From Carnobacterium_B sp045617425 (lineage in GTDB: Bacteria > Bacillota > Bacilli > Lactobacillales > Carnobacteriaceae): 64,000 nucleotides of DNA. Positions 1 to 8,712 of this stretch are shown one piece after another. Below the pieces are notes generated by a model. The model saw only the letters and a list, made by a program, of their open reading frames with translations, was not told where the DNA came from and ran no database searches. The translations under genes were made by a program, and so were the position numbers. Each line of letters opens with the position of its first letter. Position 1 is the stretch's first letter. The stretch covers positions 372,001 to 436,000 of the forward strand of contig NZ_JAZLIO010000009.1 of assembly GCF_045617425.1 (NCBI RefSeq), read 5' to 3'.

Positions 1-1649
1 CGGTCAAATTTCGTACCCACTTCATTTTTTTGTATTTCTAACTCTTCAAGCATTTCTTTTGAAATCGTGTCTGATGCCACCATTGCAGGAGCAGGATGAT
101 GACACGATCCGCAAACAGGACATGCTTTATTTTCTTCTAAATTATTCGCTAAAACACCAGCAATATTGCGATTATAAACCAATCGTTGCTCTTGGTATTG
201 CCTTTCTATTTGAGTAAACTGATCTTCTATTTCTTGAAATTCACTCGCTTTAACAGCTTGTTTTTTTAAAAATACATTTAGCTCATCTAAAGACTCTTGC
301 TGTTTTTTAGTTTCGTATTGCTTTTGTTGCAAACTGCTTACTTCACGTTGCTTCTCCAACATGGTTATTTTGGCCTGTTGAATTTCTTTTAGTTCAAGTT
401 CTTGTTTTTTTAATTGTTCTTCCACTGTATCAACTTGGCTTTTCAGCAATTGAATATTCTTTAGATGTTGCTCATTTTCTTTTTCTAAGTTAGCTTGCAT
501 GTCGTACTTAACTATTCGTTCATTCAATAATTTTTCTTGTTCCTTCAAATTGATTAAAGTTTCTCGCTTATTTGGCAACTCACTATAAGCCCTTTGCAAA
601 ACAAGATAGTTTTTTTCTGTTTTCTCTAATTGATCCACTGTTTCAGCTAACTTCTGTTGTTCTTTGTATTGTTCTTTTTCAATGGTCTCTTTTTCGTTTA
701 CAATTCTTTCTAGTTGCTGTTTTACTTCCAAACAATCTTCTGCCTTTTTTGCAAGCTCAAAACTCATCCGTTTGGTTTCAATCATTTCTTTATTGTTATC
801 CAAAATTTTTTTTTCTTTCTCTAAAGAATCTAAGACTGTTAACAAATCTATCTTCCGTTGATTGCTATGGTATTTCCCGTCTAAAGTTGCTAATTCTTTT
901 TCAAGAGCTACAATCTTTTTTTGATAATTTTCAACTACATGGCCTAACTCTTTTATGATAGTTGGTATATCGAAATATGCTACAGCTTCATTTAAGATAT
1001 CATTAGTGTGCTCGGGAATCATTCCAACAAATTGCTGTAAGGTGTTCTCACTTTGGTTGATTTCTTGTTTTAAATCACTGGCCTTTTCTTTTAAGTTTGA
1101 TTGAAATTCTTTAATCATATCTGTTTGGAAAATATTCCGAAAAATCTTTTCCTTATCTGCGCTGTTAGATTCCAACATTTTTTTAAATTCGCCTTGAGGA
1201 AGCATAACAATTTGCTTGAATTGTTCGTACGATAATGAAAGCAATTCCTGAATTTCTTTGTTTGCTTCATTAATTTTGGTGGTAACCGTACCATCATGAT
1301 GAAACTCCACTTCTGAAGACCAATTTTTCAACTTTCCATTTTTACCTGGCCCTTTTTGTGCAGGACTTCTTTTAATATAATATTTTTTACTCGCTATTTC
1401 AAATTCTAATTCTACGAAACAAAGTACTTCATCCGTAGAAAATTGTGATTTAAAAGAATCTTTTCCACGACTTGTTCCACTTGCATCATCATATAAAGCG
1501 TAAGCGATAGCATCGAATATCGTGGTTTTTCCTGCCCCAGTAGGACCGCTTACTAAGAATAATGTTTGTTGGTGAAATTGAGTAAAATTAATCACAACTT
1601 TTTCTTTATAAGGCCCAAAAGCATTCATAACTAATTTTAATGGTCTCAT
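1..1649 (-). CDS. sbcC: Exonuclease SbcCD, ATPase subunit SbcC (partial, C-terminal half outside window)
   Basis: This is the large Rad50-like subunit of the SbcCD nuclease, which opens hairpins and processes double-strand ends. The first 549 residues are present and the gene runs off the left edge. The N-terminus carries a Walker A loop (GPTGAGKTT, near residues 32-40) and an ABC-type head, followed by a long Glu/Lys/Gln-rich coiled coil. A zinc hook CPVC sits at residues 510-513, the middle of a normal ~1,000-residue SbcC. The hook is in the same frame as the start, so no frameshift is present up to that point. The start ATG lies one base after the sbcD stop, so the two are translationally linked. 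The assignment is firm. Confidence 0.93.
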   Translation of the reverse strand, partial: MRPLKLVMNAFGPYKEKVVINFTQFHQQTLFLVSGPTGAGKTTIFDAIAYALYDDASGTSRGKDSFKSQFSTDEVLCFVELEFEIASKKYYIKRSPAQKGPGKNGKLKNWSSEVEFHHDGTVTTKINEANKEIQELLSLSYEQFKQIVMLPQGEFKKMLESNSADKEKIFRNIFQTDMIKEFQSNLKEKASDLKQEINQSENTLQQFVGMIPEHTNDILNEAVAYFDIPTIIKELGHVVENYQKKIVALEKELATLDGKYHSNQRKIDLLTVLDSLEKEKKILDNNKEMIETKRMSFELAKKAEDCLEVKQQLERIVNEKETIEKEQYKEQQKLAETVDQLEKTEKNYLVLQRAYSELPNKRETLINLKEQEKLLNERIVKYDMQANLEKENEQHLKNIQLLKSQVDTVEEQLKKQELELKEIQQAKITMLEKQREVSSLQQKQYETKKQQESLDELNVFLKKQAVKASEFQEIEDQFTQIERQYQEQRLVYNRNIAGVLANNLEENKACPVCGSCHHPAPAMVASDTISKEMLEELEIQKNEVGTKFD

Positions 1650-1650
1650 G

Positions 1651-2781
1651 CTACTTACCTCTCTCCATTTCATGCAAAATGTTGTTAATAATACTTTTGT
1701 GTTCAACAGTTAAAGCTTTTTCTTTATAATGTGCATAAAAATCATCAAAAATATCTTGGACAGATAATTTTTTCAATTGTTCCTGATGCATAGTTGATGC
1801 GTTTTCTTCACGTTCTTTTCGAGCTGCGTACTCCAAGCCCATCGCATTTGGATAACGACGACGCAGTTGATTCATTGCATCCATAACAAAATTCTCATCC
1901 AGCAATTCAAAAAATACATAATCATCTGAATGCTGTTCCATTAAATTAGTAAAGAAATCTTTGAGAATACGCATATCTCGTTTAGGTTCGATGTAAATCG
2001 GTTCAATCTCAACATGATTTTTTTCTAACGTTACTAGGGATACTTGTTTTTTATGCACCGCTTCTGATTTCGAATATTTTAATATTGATCCACTATACCG
2101 AATACGATCATGCTTTACTTTTTGAGCCTTATGCAAATGACCCAACGCTACATAATCAAAATCTTCAAACAGCTCCACGCTTACGTATTCGGCAGTTCCA
2201 ATACTTAATGGTCTTTCTGAATCAGTCGTTTCAGAAGTATCATTGGTTAAATTAATGACATATCCATGTGCTATCAAAACGTTTATTTCTGAAGAATCCA
2301 TTTCTTTTTTGATGGCTTCTATTTGAACCCTTGTAGCGTCTTCTAAACTTTTAATTGACTCGTCTTGCAGCAGCTCTCTAATATAAGCATAGTCTGCAAA
2401 AGGTAGTAAATAAAAATTAACTCCTTTAAGAGTTACTTTTCTTGTCACCTCTTTGACGGTTCCTTCAATATAGAGCTGATTGGTTGCTAAAAGTTCTGCA
2501 CCATATTCTACTCGTTCATTACTATCATGGTTGCCTGCTATCACCAAAATAGGAAGATTAACTTCTTGAATCAGTCTTGTTAACACTTTATTGGCTAAGG
2601 ATACTGCTTCTTTTGAAGGCATCGCACGGTCATACAAATCTCCCGCCATAATTAAAGCGTCAACTTGTATTGTTTTTAATTTTTCAATTAATTGATTAAG
2701 AAAATATTCTTGATCTTCTAACATTGACATTTCGTTGACAATTTTCCCAATATGCCAGTCTGCTGTATGTAATAATCGCAT
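1651..2781 (-). CDS. sbcD: Exonuclease SbcCD, nuclease subunit SbcD
   Basis: This is the Mre11-type metallophosphoesterase that partners SbcC. Motifs run in the expected order: DWH at residues 8-10, GDLYD at 47-51, GNHD at 83-86, then AHG and GHLH metal-binding motifs. Length (376 residues) is normal for the family. The start follows an AGGAGA ribosome binding site. The stop is one base from the sbcC start, giving the usual sbcD-sbcC operon. A divergent promoter region of about 200 bases separates it from the thioesterase gene. Confidence 0.95.
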   Translation of the reverse strand: MRLLHTADWHIGKIVNEMSMLEDQEYFLNQLIEKLKTIQVDALIMAGDLYDRAMPSKEAVSLANKVLTRLIQEVNLPILVIAGNHDSNERVEYGAELLATNQLYIEGTVKEVTRKVTLKGVNFYLLPFADYAYIRELLQDESIKSLEDATRVQIEAIKKEMDSSEINVLIAHGYVINLTNDTSETTDSERPLSIGTAEYVSVELFEDFDYVALGHLHKAQKVKHDRIRYSGSILKYSKSEAVHKKQVSLVTLEKNHVEIEPIYIEPKRDMRILKDFFTNLMEQHSDDYVFFELLDENFVMDAMNQLRRRYPNAMGLEYAARKEREENASTMHQEQLKKLSVQDIFDDFYAHYKEKALTVEHKSIINNILHEMERGK

Positions 2782-2981
2782 AGGTATTCTCCTTTGTTAA
2801 CATTACTGTAAAAATTCAGCTTATCATTTTTTTGAACGTTCTTCTATCAAGAAGTATACTACGAATAGTTCACTGAGAACACCAGCTAATAAAAACTAAC
2901 TATATCTTCTATTTTTGATGAACATAAAAGAAGTCAACTATGCTATCATACTAGTAAACACTAGTAAGGACTGAAACAGAT

Positions 2982-3419
2982 ATGAAAAAAAAATTCGACT
3001 TGTACGAGCATTTAGCTCAGTATTATGAAACTGATCAGATGGGGATTATTCATCATTCAAACTATATCCGTTGGTTTGAGGAAGCTAGAACTAATTTATT
3101 AGATCAAATGGGTTTTGGTTACGATAAAATGGAAAAACTTGGAATAATTGTTCCTGTTCTAGAGATTGCATGTCACTATAAATCAATGGTGCGTTACAAC
3201 GATCGTGTTTACATCTTACCTAAGATTGAAGCCTTTAACGGTATTCGTTTAACGATCTCGTATCAAATTATAGATAAAATTACCGGGAAATTGCGGACAA
3301 CTGGGGAGAGCAAACATTGTTTCTTAGACAAGGAAAACCGACCTGTTTCTTTGAAAAAAAAGCATCCAGAACTATATGATTTATTCGATGCTTATTTAGG
3401 TGTTGATTTATCAAAATAA
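2982..3419 (+). CDS. Acyl-CoA thioesterase, 4-hydroxybenzoyl-CoA thioesterase (hotdog) family
   Basis: This is a single hotdog-fold domain of 145 residues. The family signature is clear near the N-terminus: a conserved Asp (D18, in YETDQMG) followed by HHSNY and a WFEEAR helix. Such YbgC/FadM-like proteins hydrolyse short- or medium-chain acyl-CoA or acyl-ACP thioesters in the cytoplasm; the natural substrate here cannot be read from sequence. It is a single-gene unit: divergent from sbcD upstream and ended by a strong bidirectional terminator shared with the convergent folate gene. Confidence 0.82.
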   Translation: MKKKFDLYEHLAQYYETDQMGIIHHSNYIRWFEEARTNLLDQMGFGYDKMEKLGIIVPVLEIACHYKSMVRYNDRVYILPKIEAFNGIRLTISYQIIDKITGKLRTTGESKHCFLDKENRPVSLKKKHPELYDLFDAYLGVDLSK

Positions 3420-3437
3420 GCTTAATTATCAAGTTAT

Positions 3438-3484
3438 AAAAAATAAACCCAAACGACAAGGCTGTCATTTGGGTTTATTTTTTA
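3438..3484. terminator. Bidirectional rho-independent terminator
   Basis: An A-rich arm with ATAAACCCAAA (3438-3453) pairs with TTTGGGTTTATTTTTT (3468-3483) around a short loop. It has a T-run on both strands. It ends the thioesterase gene (+) and the fhs-fchA-fthC operon (-), and overlaps the last stop codon of the latter. Confidence 0.9.
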
Positions 3485-4048
3485 TAACGAGTTTTTTTCC
3501 GTTATTATTTTCTGAATAGGAATATCAAATGGTTCTATTGGAAGAGCTGAAGTTATTTGCTTTGAGTAAATAAGTCCCACAGTATGGTTTGGGAAGTCTT
3601 TCAAAAAACGATCATAGTATCCACCACCAAAACCGACTCGATACCCTTTCACATCGTAAATCAATCCTGGAACCAATACTAAATCAATCTCCGTTTTACC
3701 TACCATTTTTGTTTGTGGAGGTTTTGGTTCAATTAGGTTATAAAAACCCTTTTCTAATTGATCCATACTTGTGAAGTCATAAAAAGTCATGGCCTTATGC
3801 TCTGGAACGCACTTTGGAGCACAAACAATTTTCCCTTCTTTCCAAGCTTGTTTAATGATTCCTAATGTGTTCCATTCAAATCCTTGAGAAAGCGTAACAC
3901 CTATTCGTTTAGCTGATTTCCATTCGCTCGACATGAATAAATTCTCTTCTAGTTTTAGTTCAATTGCTGCTTTTTCTTCAGCAGAAATACTATTGAGTAA
4001 AGAAATCATTTTTTTTCGCAATGCTTGCTTTTCTATTTTTTCTGTCAT
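3482..4048 (-). CDS. 5-formyltetrahydrofolate cyclo-ligase
   Basis: The enzyme (methenyl-THF synthetase) converts 5-formyl-THF plus ATP to 5,10-methenyl-THF and so recycles a dead-end folate. The hallmark GFGGGYYDRFL motif lies at residues 139-149, and basic residues near the N-terminus (RKKM) fit the nucleotide/folate site. Length of 188 residues is typical. It is the last gene of a three-gene operon with fhs and the cyclohydrolase-like gene, 30 bases after the latter, which supports a role in formyl-folate interconversion. Confidence 0.92.
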   Translation of the reverse strand: MTEKIEKQALRKKMISLLNSISAEEKAAIELKLEENLFMSSEWKSAKRIGVTLSQGFEWNTLGIIKQAWKEGKIVCAPKCVPEHKAMTFYDFTSMDQLEKGFYNLIEPKPPQTKMVGKTEIDLVLVPGLIYDVKGYRVGFGGGYYDRFLKDFPNHTVGLIYSKQITSALPIEPFDIPIQKIITEKNSL

Positions 4049-4078
4049 TCTTCTTCTCTTCCAATCTGAGTTCTTATA

Positions 4079-4711
4079 TTACTTTGCTAATTTAAAAGAC
4101 TGACTAATCATTTGATAAACATTGCTAGCAATCGTAGACCCTTTTTCAACTAATCGTTCAGCTTCTTGATTTAAAAGATGTCTTTTTTGTTTATTTTGCA
4201 TCTCTGTCGTGTTGATATAAACACTTAAGCTTGCTCCTTCTAAAGCTGCTTTACAAAAAAGAATCCCCGTTCCAGCATCTGCTGTTAGCCTGGTATTTCC
4301 TATTTTAGCTACTCGCTCAAGCAATTCAATCGCTCTTACTGTCTTTTTCATAATATCAATCGGCACAGTTGTAGCGCCCTCTAATACTTCTTCCATTACC
4401 TTATCTTTATACTCAATCTCTTCTGGTGTTTCTTTAGGCAACTTATATGCTTGTGCTAGGGGATAAAATGCATCGGCGTCTTTTTGAATCAATTCTTCTA
4501 GCTCCAGTTTAATTTGTTCTAACTCTTCAACAATTTTTTTTACTTCAGTATCAACGGCTTGATACTTTTTCTTTCCAATCGTAAAATTCCCAACCATACT
4601 ACCTAAAGAAGAACCTAATGCAGCCACTAAGGCCGCTGCACCACCTGCTCCAGGTGTGGATTGTTTTGCAGAAAGTTCAGTTAAAAAATGTTCAATCGTT
4701 TGCTCTTTCAT
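4079..4711 (-). CDS. fchA: Cyclodeaminase/methenyltetrahydrofolate cyclohydrolase family protein (FchA-like)
   Basis: This is a stand-alone formiminotransferase-cyclodeaminase C-terminal (FTCD_C) domain. It is all-helical, with the family N-terminus 'STPGAGGAAAL..ALGSSLG'. There is no formiminotransferase domain. In clostridia such proteins (FchA) are methenyl-THF cyclohydrolases working with Fhs; the position directly after fhs favours that role over histidine breakdown. The start chosen is the ATG at 4711, because the AAAGGGG ribosome binding site is only 3 bases from an upstream ATG at 4717 but about 9 from this one. Function is inferred from family and context. Confidence 0.82.
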   Translation of the reverse strand: MKEQTIEHFLTELSAKQSTPGAGGAAALVAALGSSLGSMVGNFTIGKKKYQAVDTEVKKIVEELEQIKLELEELIQKDADAFYPLAQAYKLPKETPEEIEYKDKVMEEVLEGATTVPIDIMKKTVRAIELLERVAKIGNTRLTADAGTGILFCKAALEGASLSVYINTTEMQNKQKRHLLNQEAERLVEKGSTIASNVYQMISQSFKLAK

Positions 4712-4746
4712 TGTCATGATCCCCTTTCTTTAATAATTAAAGAAAA

Positions 4747-6423
4747 TTAAAATAATCCAATGATTCTTCCATCCGCTAAAACATCAATCGACTCTGCTGC
4801 TGGTACTTTTGGCAATCCTGGCATCGTCATAATATCGCCTGTTAATACAACTATAAATCCCGCTCCAGCAGAAACTTTTACTTTTTTAATAGTCACTGTA
4901 AAACCTTCCGGCCGGCCTAGTTTATTTTTATCATCTGAGAAAGAATATTGTGTCTTTGCCATACAGACAGGTAAGTTCCCAAATCCAAGAGCTTCTAGAC
5001 GAGTAATTTCTTTTTTCACTCCAGGAGCTAATGCAATTCCTTCGCCCCCATAGACTTTTTGAACAACTTTAGTCATTTTATCTACCAACGAGTCTTCTAA
5101 CTCATAAGCATAGGTTAACGTACTTTTTTGTTCTGCCAAATCAACAACTGCTCTAGCTAGATCTTGTCCGCCATTACCGCCATTTTCCCAAACATCTGAT
5201 AAAACAACATGTACCCCGAGTTCTTCACACTTTTCTTTCACTAATGCTAATTCTTCAGCAGTATCTGTTGGAAATTTATTGATGGCTACAACCGTTGGCA
5301 TACCAAAAACAGTTTGCATATTTTCAATGTGCTTCATTAAATTAGGTAAGCCTTTTTCAAGAGCTACCACATTTTCTTCTTTTAATTCTTTTTTATCCAT
5401 TCCACCATGCATTTTCAATGCTCTTACCGTTGCTACAACTACAACAGCTGCAGGTTCTAAACCTGATAATCGGCATTTAATATCCATGAATTTTTCAGCT
5501 CCTAAGTCAGCACCAAATCCAGCTTCAGTGACAACATAATCAGCATATTTTAAAGCTAATTTCGTTGCTTTGATGCTATTACATCCATGAGCGATATTGG
5601 CAAATGGTCCTCCATGAATAAACGCAGGTGTATGTTCCAATGTTTGAACCAAGTTCGGTTTTAATGCTTCTTTTAATAAAGCTGCCATTGCTCCATGTGC
5701 TTTCAAATCTCCTGCAGTAATCGGTTGCCCAGCTACATTGTAACCTACAATAATATTTTTCAGCTTTTCTTTCATTTCTTCCATATCCATTGATAAACAT
5801 AAGATAGCCATAATTTCTGAAGCTACTGTAATATCAAATCCATCTTCGCGTGGAACACCATTCGTTTTGCCATTTAGTCCATCAACGATAAACCTCAATT
5901 GGCGATCATTCATATCCACCACACGTTTCCATGTAATATTTCGTGTATCGATCGCTAGTGCATTTCCATGGTGAATATGATTGTCTAACATAGCAGCTAA
6001 TAAATTATTGGCTGCACTGATGGCATGGAAATCCCCAGTAAAATGCAAATTTAAATCTTCCATGGGTACAACTTGAGCGTATCCACCTCCTGCTGCTCCA
6101 CCTTTCATACCAAAAACAGGCCCTAAAGACGGTTCTCTAAGTGCTATTGCAGCTTTTTTACCTATTTTTTGAAGACCGTCTCCTAATCCGACTACGGTTG
6201 TTGTCTTTCCTTCTCCAGCTGGAGTTGGCGTAATAGCCGTTACAAGGATCAACTTACCATCTGTTTTAGCTTCCAAATCCGTTAATTCTATTTCATTAAT
6301 TTTAGCTTTATACTTTCCATATTGTTCAATCGCATCATCATCTATTCCTATTTTTTTAGCAATGTTTACTATTGGTTCCATTGTCGTTTCTTGCGCAATC
6401 GTGACATCTGTTTTAAATTCCAT
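4747..6423 (-). CDS. fhs: Formate--tetrahydrofolate ligase
   Basis: This enzyme makes 10-formyl-THF from formate, THF and ATP. The P-loop (TPTPAGEGKTT) is at about residues 65-75, and long family blocks follow, such as 'LREPSLGPVFGMKGGAAGGGYAQ' in the middle. The start chosen is ATG 6423, which follows a GGAGGG site with 6-base spacing. It gives 558 residues, the usual length. An in-frame ATG 30 bases upstream has no comparable site. It is the first gene of the fhs-fchA-cyclo-ligase operon, 35 bases before fchA. Confidence 0.96.
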   Translation of the reverse strand: MEFKTDVTIAQETTMEPIVNIAKKIGIDDDAIEQYGKYKAKINEIELTDLEAKTDGKLILVTAITPTPAGEGKTTTVVGLGDGLQKIGKKAAIALREPSLGPVFGMKGGAAGGGYAQVVPMEDLNLHFTGDFHAISAANNLLAAMLDNHIHHGNALAIDTRNITWKRVVDMNDRQLRFIVDGLNGKTNGVPREDGFDITVASEIMAILCLSMDMEEMKEKLKNIIVGYNVAGQPITAGDLKAHGAMAALLKEALKPNLVQTLEHTPAFIHGGPFANIAHGCNSIKATKLALKYADYVVTEAGFGADLGAEKFMDIKCRLSGLEPAAVVVVATVRALKMHGGMDKKELKEENVVALEKGLPNLMKHIENMQTVFGMPTVVAINKFPTDTAEELALVKEKCEELGVHVVLSDVWENGGNGGQDLARAVVDLAEQKSTLTYAYELEDSLVDKMTKVVQKVYGGEGIALAPGVKKEITRLEALGFGNLPVCMAKTQYSFSDDKNKLGRPEGFTVTIKKVKVSAGAGFIVVLTGDIMTMPGLPKVPAAESIDVLADGRIIGLF

Positions 6424-6535
6424 ATGTATCCCTCCAGCTAGTTCTAAACTCATTTTCTTATTCTTATATTACCATTTTTCTTAATCTTTTCCTTCAAAAA
6501 TTAGTTAATTTAATCCTTTAATTTCATTTTTATTC

Positions 6536-6571
6536 AAAAAAAAAAACGCTTTGCTTATGTTAAGCTAAACG
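6536..6571 (-). terminator. Rho-independent terminator after symporter gene
   Basis: On the minus strand CGTTTAGCTT pairs with AAGCAAAGCG (one mismatch, one G:U) and is followed by a run of ten or more T. It separates the symporter gene from fhs. Confidence 0.8.
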
Positions 6572-6592
6572 GATTTTTTCATCTTTTTGACT

Positions 6593-7792
6593 CTAATTTT
6601 TTTCTTTTAAAATGTGTTTGTAATAAATTTTATCCATGATAACTGCAATGGCATTATCTCCAGAAATATTTGCTGCAGTGCCAAAACTATCTTGCGTTAA
6701 ATACAGTGTTATCAAGAGATTTCCCATAACACCCGTTGGATCTATACCAACCATAGTCATAAAAGGTAGAGCACTCATAATGCCTCCTCCTGGCGCTCCA
6801 GGGGCAGCTACCATAGCTATACCTAACATTGCAATAAATCCTGCCATCATACCAAACTGTATCGGCATATTATACATTAATAAGACTGCTGTCACACAAG
6901 AAATAACCGTTACGATACTTCCTAACAAATGAATCGTTGCACATAATGGAATGACAAACTCACGAATTTGAGCAGATACCCCATTTTTCTTAGCAATTTC
7001 TAAGTTCACTGGAATGGTTGCTGCAGAAGACTGCGTTCCAATTGCTGTTATATAAGCCGGAACTTGATTCTTAATTAATATCAATGGGTTTTTTTTTGTA
7101 TAAAGTCCAGCAATTACAAAAAAGAGTGATACAAGAAGCAGTTGTAAACCAATCACAATCGCAAATACTTTCCAAAAAATTGAAAGAATCGAAAATACAC
7201 TTCCTGTATAACTTAAATTCACAAAATTACCAAATATAAAAATGGGCAATCCTGGAATAATCAGCGAATTAAGTAGTCTACTGATGATCAGACTAAATTC
7301 ACTAAAAAAGTTATACATGGTATCGCCTTTATTTTGACCTCTCAGCCATGAAATACAAATTCCAATCATAAATGAAAAAACAATGGCAGAAGTAACATCC
7401 ATAATAGGCTCTAAAGGAATAGAAAATAGTGGTGCAAGGCCAGCTTTTTCACCGATACCTTCCGCACTTAATCCACTATCTATAAATAAAGGAAACACAT
7501 TTACAGCTATTAAATACGCGAGAAAACCAGCAATCAAGGTTGAAGAGTAAGCCATTAATGTGGTGATACCCAGCAGCTTTCCTGCTCCTTGTGTAAGATC
7601 CGCAATACCCACTACCACAAAACCAATGATCATCAATGGGATGATAAAACTTAGTAAACTACTGAATAGAGCAGAAATCGTAACCGGTATTTGAATAATA
7701 AAATCCGGCAAAAAAGCCAATTGTCCAAAAACAATACCTAAAATAATTGCTATTAGCAACTTTGTTACTAATCCTAATTTGATCCTTTTCAT
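6593..7792 (-). CDS. Dicarboxylate/amino acid:cation symporter (DAACS/SLC1 family)
   Basis: A 399-residue membrane protein with about eight transmembrane helices and two re-entrant loops. The first loop motif, GTQSSAATIPV, replaces the common SSSSTLP serine-rich motif. A second loop with 'APGAPGGGIMSALPF' and a late 'GNLLITLYLTQDSFGTAANISGDNA' block mark the Na+/H+-coupled glutamate/aspartate/dicarboxylate family. The exact substrate (glutamate, serine/threonine, cystine or C4-dicarboxylates) cannot be assigned. It is a single-gene unit with its own terminator. Confidence 0.85.
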   Translation of the reverse strand: MKRIKLGLVTKLLIAIILGIVFGQLAFLPDFIIQIPVTISALFSSLLSFIIPLMIIGFVVVGIADLTQGAGKLLGITTLMAYSSTLIAGFLAYLIAVNVFPLFIDSGLSAEGIGEKAGLAPLFSIPLEPIMDVTSAIVFSFMIGICISWLRGQNKGDTMYNFFSEFSLIISRLLNSLIIPGLPIFIFGNFVNLSYTGSVFSILSIFWKVFAIVIGLQLLLVSLFFVIAGLYTKKNPLILIKNQVPAYITAIGTQSSAATIPVNLEIAKKNGVSAQIREFVIPLCATIHLLGSIVTVISCVTAVLLMYNMPIQFGMMAGFIAMLGIAMVAAPGAPGGGIMSALPFMTMVGIDPTGVMGNLLITLYLTQDSFGTAANISGDNAIAVIMDKIYYKHILKEKN

Positions 7793-7946
7793 CTTTTACT
7801 CACTCCTTTTATAAACAAAAAAGAATTTACTTTTTATCTATAAATTCTTCCTTCACTATCCTAACATATTTTTTTATTTCTAACCATTTTTTAATTAATA
7901 TAAGGTTCATTTTTAATAGAATTAGTCCTCATACTTATTAAAGTAT

Positions 7947-7994
7947 AAAAAATTAGCTGGTATAAACTCGGCATACTACCGAATATATACCAGC
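7947..7994 (-). terminator. Terminator after ABC ATPase gene
   Basis: GCTGGTATA (7956-7964) and TATACCAGC (7986-7994) form a 9-bp stem. An inner CGG/CCG pairing may extend it. On the minus strand the stem is followed by a T-run. Confidence 0.75.
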
Positions 7995-8028
7995 CAATGG
8001 CTATTTTATTAATGTTTAGTTTACTGTC

Positions 8029-8712
8029 TTATACAGTTTTCTCTTCTTTGAGTACGCCATCTTCAATACGATAAACACGATCACAGTATTTCAACATGCG
8101 TTCATCATGGGTAACCATAATAGCAGCTTTATTACGAGACTTCACTTCTTTTGCAATCAACTGTACGACTTCATGAGCACGTGCAGTATCTAAGTTAGCT
8201 GTGGGTTCATCTGCTAAAATAACATCAGGATCATTCATAAAGGAACGCGCAATTGCCACACGTTGCCTTTCACCGCCAGATAACTTGTCTGGAAATTTTT
8301 CGAATTTAGTATCTAACCCTAAATCTGTTAAAAGTTCTCTTGCAATTTTTTTCATATCTTCAGTAATGGAACCCTTCATTTTTACGACAACTAATAATTG
8401 ATCTAGTACCGTCAAATAAGGAATCAAATTTGACGTTTGCAGTATAAAACCAATCTGTTCCAAGCGAACTTGTGCTAACTCTTTTTCATTCAAAGAGGAT
8501 ATTGCTCTATCTTTAATAAATACTTCTCCTTCAGAAGGTTTCAATAAAGCTCCTGCAATTGCTAAAAAAGTACTCTTTCCTGAACCAGATGGTCCAATAA
8601 TAGCTACAAATTCTCCCTTATCCACAGTCATTGAAACTTGATTTAACGCAATCGTTTCACTTTCACTATCTTGATAACGTTTTGTGACATTTTTTAATTG
8701 AATACCAGACAT
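8029..8712 (-). CDS. ABC transporter ATP-binding protein (MacB/LolD-like)
   Basis: The motor subunit of an ABC complex. Walker A GPSGSGKS is at residues 40-47, the signature LSGGERQ at 144-150 and Walker B VILADEP at 164-170. Its length (227) fits the LolD/MacB/FtsE type, which usually works with FtsX-like permeases in export or mechanotransmission rather than import. No solute-binding protein is nearby. Its ATG overlaps the stop of the permease gene (TAATG), so they form one complex. It is a paralogue of the ATPase at 23052-23732. Confidence 0.9.
   Translation of the reverse strand: MSGIQLKNVTKRYQDSESETIALNQVSMTVDKGEFVAIIGPSGSGKSTFLAIAGALLKPSEGEVFIKDRAISSLNEKELAQVRLEQIGFILQTSNLIPYLTVLDQLLVVVKMKGSITEDMKKIARELLTDLGLDTKFEKFPDKLSGGERQRVAIARSFMNDPDVILADEPTANLDTARAHEVVQLIAKEVKSRNKAAIMVTHDERMLKYCDRVYRIEDGVLKEEKTV

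Noticed and set aside
572..958. Plus-strand open frame over the start of the window
   Set aside because: Antisense to the coiled-coil part of sbcC, whose frame stays open from its start to the zinc hook.
1..1649. Possible frameshift in sbcC, because no long protein seemed present
   Set aside because: Reading from ATG 1649 keeps one frame through Walker A, coiled coil and the CPVC hook to the window edge; the gene is simply cut off.
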